A stretch of 64,000 nt of DNA from Sphingobacteriales bacterium (GTDB lineage Bacteria; Bacteroidota; Bacteroidia; Chitinophagales; UBA2359). Positions 55,712 to 64,000 of the stretch are shown in pieces. Position 1 is the stretch's first letter, and the number at the start of each line of letters is the position of its first letter. The stretch covers positions 62,001 to 126,000 of the forward strand of contig JADKCK010000003.1 in NCBI GenBank assembly GCA_016718845.1, read 5' to 3'. The position numbers and the translations under genes were made by a program. The notes under the pieces are model-generated. The model was not told the DNA's origin. It ran no database searches and saw only the letters and a list, made by a program, of their open reading frames with translations.

Positions 55712-57325
55712 ATGCCAATATCAGAATCTGCCTTGATTTTTAATCAAGCTTTTTGTGAAAAACTCGAAAGGGTAACAACAACAATAAATGCTCAAACATT
55801 TGAAACAAGAGAACAAGAAAAAGAATTTGTGAGGGATATTTTGGAAACTAATTTTTATGCCAATAAACCTCAAAGCGACTTTTATCGTTTTTTGTGCAAC
55901 TTGTACGGTATTCCATTAAAAGATGATGAACGCTATATTTTAGTACAAACAACAACCTTTTCTTCAATGGTAGATGAATATGCTGCCAAAGAGCATCCTA
56001 ATCTACTTAAAAAATTTACTGAAATTGTCATTGAATACAATAACGATAAACTGCGCTATAGATATGGACTTAGTTTGCTGATTGCAGCAGAAACTAATAC
56101 ACTGATTAACTCCGTTTATCAAGTAAATATTTTGTGCCAAATAAGTGCCAAATTTAACCAGTGGCTTTTGGATTACGCTGCATATATCGAACAACAAGAA
56201 AAACAATTGACAACCTTTAGCAAACAATCGTTACCCAATTGTTTAACCTATTTCCGTATCAACAATTTTCAGTGCATTAAACACATCGAAGCATTTGAAA
56301 TACCCACCGATACACAATTTATTGTTTTTACAGGCGAAAATGGTGATGGTAAAACATCTATCTTGCAAGCAATTGGTTTAGGAATGCACCATTCGGCAGA
56401 TTTATCCAATAACAATGGAACATTTGACATAGAATTGGTCTATAACTCAAATCATAACTTAATACACAAACAAACAAGTAATGATATAGCCGCCTCATTG
56501 CCTTTTTTGGACAAAAATGCCTCTTTTTTAAACAATTTTGCTGCTTATGGGGCATCGCGCCTAAAAGTTTGTAAAACAGACCCCATAAATCCGCTGTTTA
56601 ACCTAAATGCCGAAACCGCCGAACTACAAAATATTACCACCTATTGGCTTCCACGAGTTGCCGACAAACAACCTAAATTGTACGAAAATATTAGGCAATT
56701 ACTAATCAAGTTATTGCCCAATGTTTCGGACATTATTTATAAAGACAACAACAGTGTAAATGCTTCGGTTGTTTTTGTAGAAAAAGGACATGAAGTGCTT
56801 TTGCAGAATTTATCGGCAGGGCACAAAAGCATTGTGCTAATGATTGGCGACATGATTCTGCGCCTCTATAATACGCAATCTTGGATAGATGACCCCAAAG
56901 ATTTTACAGGCATTGTACTAATCGATGAACTAGAAGCTCATTTACATCCCAAATGGCAAAAATTGTTCCCACAAATCTTAGCGGAAACATTTCCAAAAGT
57001 ACAGTTTATTGTCACCACACACAGCCCAATTACTCTACTGGGTATGCCCAATAATACCGTAATATTTAATGTTCAACGAAATGATGATGCAGGCACAAGC
57101 ATTGAACGTCTAAACATTGATTTGACTAATTTGCAACCCAACCTTATACTTACTTCACCCATTTTTGGCATGGATAACATTTTTAACACTAACAACAGCA
57201 GCATAAATTTAGTACATACAGGCTCGGATTTTGCAGAAATAGATGCTCGGAAAAACGCTAAAAACCGCGTAAAAGCTATCATACAACAACTGAAAGAGGA
57301 GGGGAATTATGAAAATGGTCATTAA
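55712..57325 (+). CDS. PtuA-like AAA/SMC-type ATPase of a Septu-like defence pair
   Basis: 537 residues. Residues 1-175 are a helical N-terminal region that I do not recognise. From 178 an ABC/SMC-type ATPase of the AAA_15/OLD-like kind follows: YFRINNFQCIKHI, Walker A GENGDGKTS (208-216), signature LSAGHKS (367-373), Walker B IVLIDELEAHLHP (401-413), and the H-loop region FIVTTHSP (432-439). The 3' end overlaps the HNH gene by 17 nt. Pairing with an HNH partner is the arrangement of Septu (PtuA with PtuB), in which the ATPase holds the nuclease until phage infection. Function is inferred from this pairing. Confidence 0.82.
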   Translation: MPISESALIFNQAFCEKLERVTTTINAQTFETREQEKEFVRDILETNFYANKPQSDFYRFLCNLYGIPLKDDERYILVQTTTFSSMVDEYAAKEHPNLLKKFTEIVIEYNNDKLRYRYGLSLLIAAETNTLINSVYQVNILCQISAKFNQWLLDYAAYIEQQEKQLTTFSKQSLPNCLTYFRINNFQCIKHIEAFEIPTDTQFIVFTGENGDGKTSILQAIGLGMHHSADLSNNNGTFDIELVYNSNHNLIHKQTSNDIAASLPFLDKNASFLNNFAAYGASRLKVCKTDPINPLFNLNAETAELQNITTYWLPRVADKQPKLYENIRQLLIKLLPNVSDIIYKDNNSVNASVVFVEKGHEVLLQNLSAGHKSIVLMIGDMILRLYNTQSWIDDPKDFTGIVLIDELEAHLHPKWQKLFPQILAETFPKVQFIVTTHSPITLLGMPNNTVIFNVQRNDDAGTSIERLNIDLTNLQPNLILTSPIFGMDNIFNTNNSSINLVHTGSDFAEIDARKNAKNRVKAIIQQLKEEGNYENGH

Positions 57326-58055
57326 AAATTTCTCTTCTATTCAACACCATCGCGACCAAAAACGCTGCGAATTTGATTTATTGAGCAAAAAACGCTACAA
57401 CGAATCTTGTTGGGCAAGATCAAAAACAGATTTGGCTGAACTATACAATTACAAATGTGCTTATTGCGAAAGAGACCTTCGTAAATATGGTAATATAACC
57501 ATAGATCACTATCGCCCAAAATCTAAAAGTAAGTATTATTGGCTTGCCCACGAATGGACTAATTTTTTACCTTGTTGCACTTTCTGCCAAAAAAAAGATG
57601 ATAACTTTGAAACAGCAAAAGCACCACAATATAATCCGCCATTATTAGCCGATGGTTCGCTGAACTATGATTTTTGCAAAGCTGATAGTAGTTATTTACT
57701 TGCCGAAGAACCTTTGTTGTTACACCCCGAAATAGATAACCCTGACGACCATTTTGTTTTTGACGAAAATTCGGGAGAATTGCTACTAAAATATCATTCA
57801 ATAAAAGCAGAAACAACTATACGTTTGTTAAATTTGAACAGCAGTAGTTTGTGCTTTGAACGCAAAAAACTAGTTGACGATTTTTTTGAAGAATTGGACA
57901 TTTGGCTTTCAGAACTGCAAATGGATAAAAGCGATTTGAATATAGCGCTTAAAATTCTTAAGATTCATCAAGAAAAAGCTAAACAAAAATCAGATAATGC
58001 CGAGTTTTCATTTGTCTGGAAATATTTACAACAATCGTTAAGCTATAAACCATAA
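57309..58055 (+). CDS. PtuB-like HNH endonuclease of a Septu-like defence pair
   Basis: 248 residues. Zinc and HNH motifs: CAYCE (50-54), TIDHYRPKS with the catalytic His67, WTNFLPCCTFCQKK with Asn85 and Cys90/Cys93. This is the arrangement of the TIGR02646/PtuB group. The C-terminal ~120 residues are helical and may contact the ATPase. It starts inside the end of the ATPase gene (17-nt overlap), so translation is coupled. The ATG at 57315 is an alternative start. The duplicated terminator follows at 58081. Confidence 0.84.
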   Translation: MKMVIKNFSSIQHHRDQKRCEFDLLSKKRYNESCWARSKTDLAELYNYKCAYCERDLRKYGNITIDHYRPKSKSKYYWLAHEWTNFLPCCTFCQKKDDNFETAKAPQYNPPLLADGSLNYDFCKADSSYLLAEEPLLLHPEIDNPDDHFVFDENSGELLLKYHSIKAETTIRLLNLNSSSLCFERKKLVDDFFEELDIWLSELQMDKSDLNIALKILKIHQEKAKQKSDNAEFSFVWKYLQQSLSYKP

Positions 58056-58080
58056 TGCAACTTACTGGATATCCACCACA

Positions 58081-58120
58081 AAAACCGCCGTTCCAAAACT
58101 TGGAACGGCGGTTTTTTGTG
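58081..58120 (+). terminator. Terminator after the HNH gene (second of the pair)
   Basis: Identical 14-bp arms to 55592-55626 with a different loop (AAAACTT here, TGAACAT there) and the same TTTTTTGTGC tail. The gap 58121-58396 otherwise holds repeat copy C. Confidence 0.9.
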
Positions 58121-58254
58121 CCATACAGCCAACAGCAACTTATTGATGAGCTATGCTGATGATACTTGTATTGCTTAGTTTTTAGGTTTGTTGTGATTTA
58201 TAGATGATTTGGATAGAACGGCATAATACCAAACAAAGAGATGGCTGCACCTAC

Positions 58255-58342
58255 AGTGCTTTGGGGGTGCCAGAGGCTATGCAAATAGGGTAAACCAATC
58301 ATCACCCCCAAAAAAGACCGATTCCGCGTAAAGCGGGGCAAG
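58255..58342 (-). repeat. GC-rich dispersed structured repeat, copy C (inverted)
   Basis: Its reverse complement shares GCCCCGCTTTACGCGGAAT, TCTTTTTTGGGGGTGATG and TGGCACCCCCAAAGCACT with copy A. Confidence 0.72.
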
Positions 58343-58396
58343 CCCATACCTAAAAATGGTTTATGAACTGCTAAAATTGCCCCTAAACCATAAAAA

Positions 58397-59310
58397 CTAA
58401 ATGCTTTTGGCGGGTTTGTTGTTGTCTTGTTTTACCAACACTTTCAATGCTTGCGGTTTTACATAACACGTTAATACATTGGCGGGTGGTGCGGGGTCGC
58501 CGTCTATTTGGGTGGCTATGGGCTCGTTGCTAACGCTGATGGTGCATTTGTCTATGGTTATTACCTCTAACAAGCCGCTCATTTAGGGCGGTTTAGGGCG
58601 GTAACGATGGCTAACCAGATGGCAGCCAAGCGTGGTTGAAAATCGCGGACAATGGTTAGTTCTAACAAGCCGTCGCTTAGATCCGACTCGGGGGTTAAGC
58701 CAATGCCGTAGCCATATTGCCCAGCATTGCTTACATTAACCATAAAGCAAGTGCGTACAAAGCTACTGCCATCGGGCAGCGTAATTTGGTATTCTTTGGC
58801 TTGATGCTCGAAGGTGTGCGAGTAGCCCAATTGTGCATAACTTAACAAGCCACGCCGTTTTACATGGGCATAATCTGCTACTACATCGGCTTCGACACCC
58901 ATGCCTGCATTGCTAAAAAAATACCGTTCGTTAGCTACGCCCACATCAATTTTGCGTACACAAAAGGCGTTTAGTACATCGATAGCCTCGGGGACGCGCG
59001 GGCTAAAAACACCCAATTTGCGAGCCAAACCATTGCCCGACCCTAACGAAATAATGCCCAAAGCTAGGTCGGTATCTACCAACTCCGAGGCAATTTCGTT
59101 TACCGAGCCATCGCCACCAACTGCTACTACTACATCGAAACCGCGCTGTATGGCGGCACGGGTAATTTCTTTGGCATGATGCCGATATTGAGTGTAGGTT
59201 ATCTCGTAGCTAAATAAATCTTGGTTTAAATAAGTGGCAATTAAATTGGGCAGATTTTGCTTGCCCTCGACACCCGATATGGGGTTGATAATAAATAGTA
59301 TGCGCTTCAT
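58397..59310 (-). pseudogene. Diacylglycerol kinase-family lipid kinase with a frameshift
   Basis: The start at 59310 (MKRILFIINPISGVEG) fits the family; the frame extends upstream through low-complexity repeats. Catalytic-domain signs are VVAVGGDGSVNEI and GIISLGSGNGLARKLG. The frame stops at NRPK (58579-58581), and the conserved C-terminal strand ISVSNEPIATQIDGDPAPP continues in another frame from ATG 58582, overlapping as ATGA. One missing A in CCTAAATG would join them into ~304 residues. Lipid substrate (diacylglycerol, sphingoid base or other) is unknown. It could be two translated pieces with coupled start, but the family is single-chain. Confidence 0.8.
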
Positions 59311-59438
59311 GTGGTGTTTCGATGTGGGGATGAGGAGATATTGGGATGTGGTGAGGTGGGGATATTGCGATGTGGTGAGGTGGTGAAGTGGCGATGTTTT
59401 TACACCCACAATTAACAATTAACAATTAACAATTAACC
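59311..59438. repeat. Low-complexity tandem repeats
   Basis: GATGTGGTGAGGTGG-type words repeat two to four times (59311-59395), then AACAATTAAC repeats four times (59409-59436). No coding role. Confidence 0.6.
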
Positions 59439-59439
59439 A

Positions 59440-60669
59440 TTACTTGGTTTTTGCTTGTTTGGGTATAATTATTTTGAAGGTAGTACCGTGTTCTACCGAC
59501 GAGTTGGCTACAAATATTTTACCCGAGTGGTAGTTTTCGATGATGCGTTTGGATAGGGACAAGCCCAAACCCCAACCGCGCTTTTTAGTGCTAAAACCCG
59601 GCTCAAATACGGTTGTAAACCTCGATTTAGGGATACCTTTACCCGTATCGCTTACATCAATCAAAATATTTTGGTTTTCTTCTACTACATTTACCCTAAT
59701 TTCGCCTTTGCCGTCCATGGCATCGAGGGCGTTTTTGAGTAGGTTTTCTATCACCCAATCGAACAAAATGGGGCTTATGTTGCCATATACAGCCTTGGCG
59801 TTGTCGTATTTAAAGGTTACTTTTGACGAAGCACGGCGTTTTACATAATCAACGGTTGTGCGTATTTCTTCGGCAACATCGGTTTCGACGAGTTTGGGTT
59901 CAGAGCCAATTTTTGAGAAACGCTCGGCTATAAGTTGCAGCCTTACTACATCTTTGTCTATTTCTTGTCCAATCATATAGGCTTGCCCTGTGTCGTCGTC
60001 CATCATTTTTAGCATCTCTACCCAACCCACCAACGACGATAATGGCGTGCCTAATTGGTGCGCCGTTTCTTTTGCCATACCTAACCAAACTTTGTTTTGT
60101 TCGGCGCGGCGTGCCGAGCTAAACATAGAGTAGGCAACAATTAAAAACAAAGCTGTTATCACAAACTGTATGTACGGATACGCTTTTAACTGCACCAACA
60201 GGCTCGAGTCGTCGTAGTATACATATTGTTTGGCTAAAATCATGGGTATCTCGTTGTTGTTTAGGTTGGCGGTCGTGTCAATCACCGAAATATCTATTTG
60301 TATAGGCTCGTGTTTTTCTTTAAAGTTTTGTTGCATCTCTTTAAAGTAGGCGCTGTTTTTGTGCCAATCTTTATCGCCTTTAATGTTGCGAACAGAGGTA
60401 ATAACTCCTTTTTCGTCGGTGACAATAACCGGAATGGTGGTGTTGTTTTTTATGATATCGAGCCAAAAGCTGTCGTCGCCGCTTACCTCGCTGGCTACGG
60501 CGCGGCTCATTTGTTTAAGGGCATTTGCCCAAACGGTCATTTTGTTGCGCTCTTCGTTGGCTAATTGCCTTGCCAATATATTGGTATCAGACATTGATGC
60601 CGACGATATTAATAATGCCGACACAAAAAGGGCTATTTTCCATTGTAGCTTCTGTTCGTAAATGTCCAT
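59440..60669 (-). CDS. Membrane sensor histidine kinase
   Basis: 409 residues. Two membrane helices (about 11-25 and 165-183) flank a ~135-residue periplasmic sensor region containing DEKGVITSVRNIKGD. The phosphoacceptor box is KETAHQLGTPLSSL (His204), followed by HATPase motifs NLLKNALDAM (N), DTGKGI (G1) and GWGLGLSLSKRI (G2). The AHQLGTPLSSL variant of the H-box is common in Bacteroidota. No response regulator is adjacent, so it is an orphan kinase here. Confidence 0.92.
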   Translation of the reverse strand: MDIYEQKLQWKIALFVSALLISSASMSDTNILARQLANEERNKMTVWANALKQMSRAVASEVSGDDSFWLDIIKNNTTIPVIVTDEKGVITSVRNIKGDKDWHKNSAYFKEMQQNFKEKHEPIQIDISVIDTTANLNNNEIPMILAKQYVYYDDSSLLVQLKAYPYIQFVITALFLIVAYSMFSSARRAEQNKVWLGMAKETAHQLGTPLSSLVGWVEMLKMMDDDTGQAYMIGQEIDKDVVRLQLIAERFSKIGSEPKLVETDVAEEIRTTVDYVKRRASSKVTFKYDNAKAVYGNISPILFDWVIENLLKNALDAMDGKGEIRVNVVEENQNILIDVSDTGKGIPKSRFTTVFEPGFSTKKRGWGLGLSLSKRIIENYHSGKIFVANSSVEHGTTFKIIIPKQAKTK

Positions 60670-60837
60670 GTAGATAATTTAATTGCTTTATGTGGGGCGG
60701 TAGCGCCAATGTCGTTATTAAAATGGTAGTGCCGATACTTGTATCAGCGAAGTTAGCAACTTGTATCGGTGCTATTTACTAGCAATTGATAGCACTTAAT
60801 CTGCCCAAAAGCTTAAAATAGTTGTTGATTTGAGTAT

Positions 60838-60965
60838 CTTAGATGCGTTTACTTTACGCTTAGATGCCAATTTTAGTATCATTAGGTACATCTACTAGGC
60901 TCTTAGATATCGATTTTAGTATCTTAGATACCAGTTTTAGTATCTTAGAAGCCGATTTTAGGCAG
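60838..60965. repeat. Short tandem repeat TTTTAGTATCTTAGATnCCGA
   Basis: Five or six imperfect copies of a ~22-bp unit. This is part of the 783-bp gap 60670-61453, which also holds GTGCCGATACTTGTATC near 60730 and a CTTCACTC-rich stretch at 61140-61215. The minus-strand frame 60860-61141 reads these repeats and is not taken as a gene. Confidence 0.6.
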
Positions 60966-61388
60966 ATGTATATGTAAACTAGACAAATGTAAGCCGATTT
61001 GGGGCTATTGTATGTGGGGTTTAGGTTCTTTTTGTCAAATTGTAGGTATTTTTGCCAAATGGCACGCAGATTTTTCATCATTGGTGATGATTGGTAATGA
61101 TTTTTCGCCACGTTTCGACTATGCTTAACGACCGTCGCCACTTCACTCCCTTCACTTTTTTCACCACTTCACTCTTTTCACTCCCTTCACTCTTTTCGCC
61201 ACATCACAACATCTCCACATCTCTATACTTTGGGGCGCGTAAAGATACGGTTTTTTGTGGAAACAAAGCTATACCTAAACGGTACTTTATAGTTTATAAT
61301 TTGTGGGTATCGGCACAAAAATAAGCCTTATACTATTAGCAAAAGTTAACAAATTTACGATTTGGTACTACCAAACTTGTTTTGTGCG

Positions 61389-61396
61389 TACCTTTG
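61389..61396 (+). promoter_or_regulatory. -7 box TACCTTTG for the secreted hydrolase
   Basis: Exact consensus, 66 nt before the ATG at 61463. Confidence 0.55.
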
Positions 61397-61462
61397 ATAA
61401 ACAAAAACGCAATTAATGCGTTAAGTCTGTAAAAATTAACACAAAATAGTATTTTGAACAAC

Positions 61463-63139
61463 ATGAAAAAGCAATTTTCTTTTTTTGCACTTTGTTTGTT
61501 ATTGTCGCAAATGGTTTTTGCGCAAACGTATCAAATTGGCACTACCGATGTAACCTTTACCGATGCCGCGCGCAGCAATAGGTCGGTGGCTACCCAAATT
61601 AAGTATCCGGCAACAACGGCGGCAACAAATGCGGCGTTTGCATCGGGGCAGTTTCCGGTGGTGGTTTTTGGACACGGTTTTGCCATGAGCGGCGACAACT
61701 ACGACAACATTTGGCAAGCCCTAACGCCACAAGGGTATATTGTAGTATTGGTTAACACCGAAACTTCGTTGATAGGCACTAGCCATGCCAATTTTGGCGG
61801 CGACCTTAAATTTGTGGCACAAGCCATGCAAACACAAGGCAGCACCGCATCGTCTATTTTTTTCAACCATGTTAGCAACAAAACGGCTATTATGGGTCAC
61901 TCGATGGGCGGCGGAGCTACCATTTTGGCAGCAGCCAACAACACACAAATAGCCACTACCATAACACTTGCCCCTGCCAATACCGACCCCTCGTCTATTT
62001 CGGCAGCCGTAAATACCAAAGTACCTTCGTTGGTATTGGTTGGCTCTGACGATTGCGTAGTGCCTGCTGGCGATGGACCTACCCCTATCTACAACAATTT
62101 TACCAACATACCCAAAGCATTTGTGAGCATTACAGGAGGCAATCACTGTAATTTCTCCGATGGCTCGTCGTTTAATTGCAACTTTGGCGAAGGTACATCG
62201 GGTTGTGCCAACTCTATCGGCGACCAAATACGCACTGCTGCTAATGCTGTAATTTTACCTTGGTTAAACTATTGGCTAAAAGGCAACTGCTCGGCTTTGG
62301 CTACCTTTAACACAACGGCAGCAAATACGGCAACCTACAATCAGTATCTACAATCGCAATTAACTACCCCTGCCGGACCCGACCGCAATTTTTGTGCAGG
62401 TGGCTCTGTTGGTTTACAAGCAAGCCCTATTGGTAGCAATTACAGTTGGTCGCCAAGCACGGGTTTAAGCAGTACAACGGTTGCCAACCCTACTGCATCG
62501 CCAACAGCAACTACTACCTATACCCTTAACTACACCAATAGCAACGCTTGTGCTGTAACCGACCAAGTTGTTGTTACCGTAAAACCATTACCTGCGGCAG
62601 CTATTACTAGCACGGTAGCACCCGTTGGCAGCACCGTAACTGTGTGTTCAAGTACAGGTACTAATTTTCAGGCAAGCCCAAGCGGAGGTGGATTTACTTA
62701 CCGTTGGTTTAAAAATGGCAACTTTACGGGATTTACCGTTACGGGTGGCAACGTAAAAAAAGCAGGTACTTATACCGTTGAAGTAACTAAAACATCGTCG
62801 GGTTGTAAAGCAATGTCGGCTCCATTAACGGTGGTGGTGCAGAGTTGCAAAAATGGCTCGGACGGTACTTTGGATATGTTTGACAATAGCGAATTGTATG
62901 TACAGGCTTTTCCAAATCCGGCTAGTAACGTACTAAACATTGAGTACAACAGCAGTAGCGATGCCCAACTAAGCATCTACGACATTACAGGACGTGTAAC
63001 CCACATTAACCAACAAACATTAGCTGCGGGCAACAACACCGCCACTGTTGATGTTAGCGAACTTGCAAGCGGACAGTATATTGTGTCGTTGAGCAACGCC
63101 GATACGCATACAACACAACGTTTAACAATTATTAAATAA
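61463..63139 (+). CDS. Secreted alpha/beta hydrolase (chlorophyllase/cutinase-like) with T9SS sorting domain
   Basis: 558 residues from ATG 61463 (a TTG three codons upstream is less likely). Signal peptide MKKQFSFFALCLLLSQMVFA, then an alpha/beta-hydrolase: VVVFGHGFAMSGDNYDN, nucleophile elbow GHSMGGG (Ser147), acid in VGSDDCVV and His in TGGNHCNF. Two Ig/PKD-like domains follow (PDRNFCAGGSVGLQASP, TVCSSTGTNFQASPSGG) and a C-terminal T9SS type A domain (VQAFPNPASNVLNIEYN). An exported esterase or polyester hydrolase is plausible; the substrate is unknown. A terminator follows at 63170. Confidence 0.88.
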   Translation: MKKQFSFFALCLLLSQMVFAQTYQIGTTDVTFTDAARSNRSVATQIKYPATTAATNAAFASGQFPVVVFGHGFAMSGDNYDNIWQALTPQGYIVVLVNTETSLIGTSHANFGGDLKFVAQAMQTQGSTASSIFFNHVSNKTAIMGHSMGGGATILAAANNTQIATTITLAPANTDPSSISAAVNTKVPSLVLVGSDDCVVPAGDGPTPIYNNFTNIPKAFVSITGGNHCNFSDGSSFNCNFGEGTSGCANSIGDQIRTAANAVILPWLNYWLKGNCSALATFNTTAANTATYNQYLQSQLTTPAGPDRNFCAGGSVGLQASPIGSNYSWSPSTGLSSTTVANPTASPTATTTYTLNYTNSNACAVTDQVVVTVKPLPAAAITSTVAPVGSTVTVCSSTGTNFQASPSGGGFTYRWFKNGNFTGFTVTGGNVKKAGTYTVEVTKTSSGCKAMSAPLTVVVQSCKNGSDGTLDMFDNSELYVQAFPNPASNVLNIEYNSSSDAQLSIYDITGRVTHINQQTLAAGNNTATVDVSELASGQYIVSLSNADTHTTQRLTIIK

Positions 63140-63169
63140 ATTTTGGCTGATAAGGTTTTTGCTATACCA

Positions 63170-63212
63170 AATCTGCCCTCAACTAAACAAAGTTGAGGGC
63201 AGATTTTTTTTG
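63170..63212 (+). terminator. Terminator of the secreted hydrolase gene
   Basis: Perfect 15-bp stem AATCTGCCCTCAACT / AGTTGAGGGCAGATT, then seven T. Confidence 0.9.
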
Positions 63213-63249
63213 GTAGACATGGCTACTAACGGAGCTGAAAATCCGTCTA

Positions 63250-64000
63250 TGCTAATCTATGTTTCTATGTGTCAAAAAAAGGCATAGTTGGCATAAACAT
63301 TAATCTATGTTTCTATGCTAATCTATGTTTCTATGTGTCAAAAAAGGCATAGGTGACATAAATATTAATCTATGTTTCTATGTGTCAAAAAAAGGCATAG
63401 TTGGCATAAATATTAATATATATTTCTATGTTAATCTATGTTTCTATGTGTCAAAAAAAGGCATAGTTGGTATAAACCTTAATCTATGTTTCTATGCTAA
63501 TCTATGTTTCTATGTGTCAAAAAAAGGCATAGTTGGTATAAACATTAATCTATGTTTCTATGCTAATCTATGTTTCTATGTGTCAAAAAAAGGCATAGTT
63601 GGTATAAACATTAATCTATGTTTCTATGCTAATCTATGTTTCTATGTGTCAAAAAAGGCAGTTGGTATAACATTAATCTATGTTTCTATGCTAAATCTAT
63701 GTTTCTATGTGTCAAAAAAGGCATAGTTGGTATAAACCTTAATCTATGTTTCTATGCTAATCTATGTTTCTATGTGTCAAAAAAAAAGGCATAGTTGGCA
63801 TAAACATTAATCTATGTTTCTATGCTAATCTATGTTTCTATGTGTCAAAAAAAGGCATAGTTGGCATAAACATTAATCTATGTTTCTATGCTAATCTATG
63901 TTTCTATGTGTCAAAAAAAGGCATAGTTGGTATAAATCTTAATCTATGTCTATGCTAATCTATGTTTCTATGTGTAATCTATGTTTCTATGTGTCAAAAA
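63250..64000. repeat. Tandem repeat array, ~66-bp unit, running off the window
   Basis: About twelve copies of a unit made of two AATCTATGTTTCTATG words, GTGTCAAAAAAAGGCATAG and TTGGTATAAACATT. Unit length is mostly 65-68 bp because of A-run changes; one early unit is shorter. There are no unique spacers, so it is not a CRISPR. Since 66 is divisible by three, long frames open by chance. Confidence 0.9.

Noticed and set aside
55712..58055. Retron with ATPase-HNH effector (Ec78-like)
   Set aside because: No reverse transcriptase gene or retron-type non-coding RNA is seen near the pair; a stand-alone Septu-like pair fits better.
60860..61141. Minus-strand frame of 93 codons upstream of the histidine kinase
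   Set aside because: Half of it is translated from short tandem repeats (SKILKLVSKILKSISKSL) and it has no promoter or family match.
63325..63958. Open frames of 64-133 codons rich in Cys, Phe and Tyr in the terminal array
   Set aside because: They arise because the tandem unit is about 66 bp (22 codons) and lacks stops in one frame. There is no start context, no domain, and A-run variation breaks the frame.
63250..64000. CRISPR array
   Set aside because: Every part of the unit repeats; there are no unique spacers and no cas genes in the window.

Overview
The window reads as an AT-rich chromosome segment of a Bacteroidota bacterium, probably from the Chitinophagia/Saprospiria side of the phylum. 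Supporting signs are: many promoters of the TAnnTTTG type just upstream of starts; three secreted proteins with C-terminal type IX secretion (T9SS) sorting domains (2546-4450, 8976-10982, 61463-63139); and families largely restricted to the phylum (a DUF3276 PUR-like protein, a DUF2027-Smr protein, a CcmD-like protein, a small ExoX-C-like acidic protein). Most of the content is housekeeping, packed in short operons with clear hairpin terminators.

Layout. 1-8.6 kb: a truncated gene, a TPR protein, a secreted purple-acid-phosphatase-like enzyme, a DUF1003 membrane protein, Kdo transferase (waaA), pyruvate dehydrogenase E1 alpha (pdhA) and an anchored TPR protein. 8.9-21.7 kb: secreted endonuclease I, Lon, an ExoX-C-like protein, a pseudouridine synthase, an MsbA-type ABC exporter, a DUF3276 protein, a cytochrome oxidase subunit III-like protein, a transglutaminase-like protein, EngB and a thioredoxin lipoprotein. 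21.8-29 kb: a Crp/Fnr regulator, an MFS transporter with an in-frame stop, MiaA, a hydrolase lipoprotein, a CxxCH secreted protein, a peptidoglycan-binding lipoprotein and a CcmD-like protein. 29-38.7 kb: an MBL hydrolase, ParA/ParB, a YhcG-type nuclease, S16, thioredoxin, a membrane protein, Der, Era and initiator tRNA-Met. 38.9-44.8 kb: an FMN reductase, an AT-rich secreted gene between direct repeats, RsmE, a methyltransferase, a broken Smr gene and RNase P RNA. 45-50.6 kb: four further broken genes and a broken ABC-F gene. 50.8-53.9 kb: two tandem paralogous repeat lipoproteins on a 1,407-bp period plus an empty third promoter block. 54-64 kb: broken HtrA, an intact ATPase-HNH pair resembling the Septu (PtuAB) antiphage system, a broken lipid kinase, a sensor histidine kinase, a T9SS hydrolase and a tandem repeat array running off the end.

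Two themes stand out. First, the intergenic DNA is rich in repeats: a ~320-bp family with terminal inverted repeats; a 428-bp element with 20-bp inverted ends; a perfect 67-bp inverted pair 4.2 kb apart; a ~90-bp GC-rich structured repeat in three copies; duplicated terminators around the Septu-like pair; and several tandem arrays. Second, ten genes carry frameshifts or in-frame stops, several in A/T homopolymers, and six consecutive protein genes are affected between 43.1 and 50.6 kb. Since these include genes expected to be needed (ParB, ABC-F, HtrA), sequencing or assembly indels are at least as likely as real decay. All identifications rest on motif reading; no database search was run.
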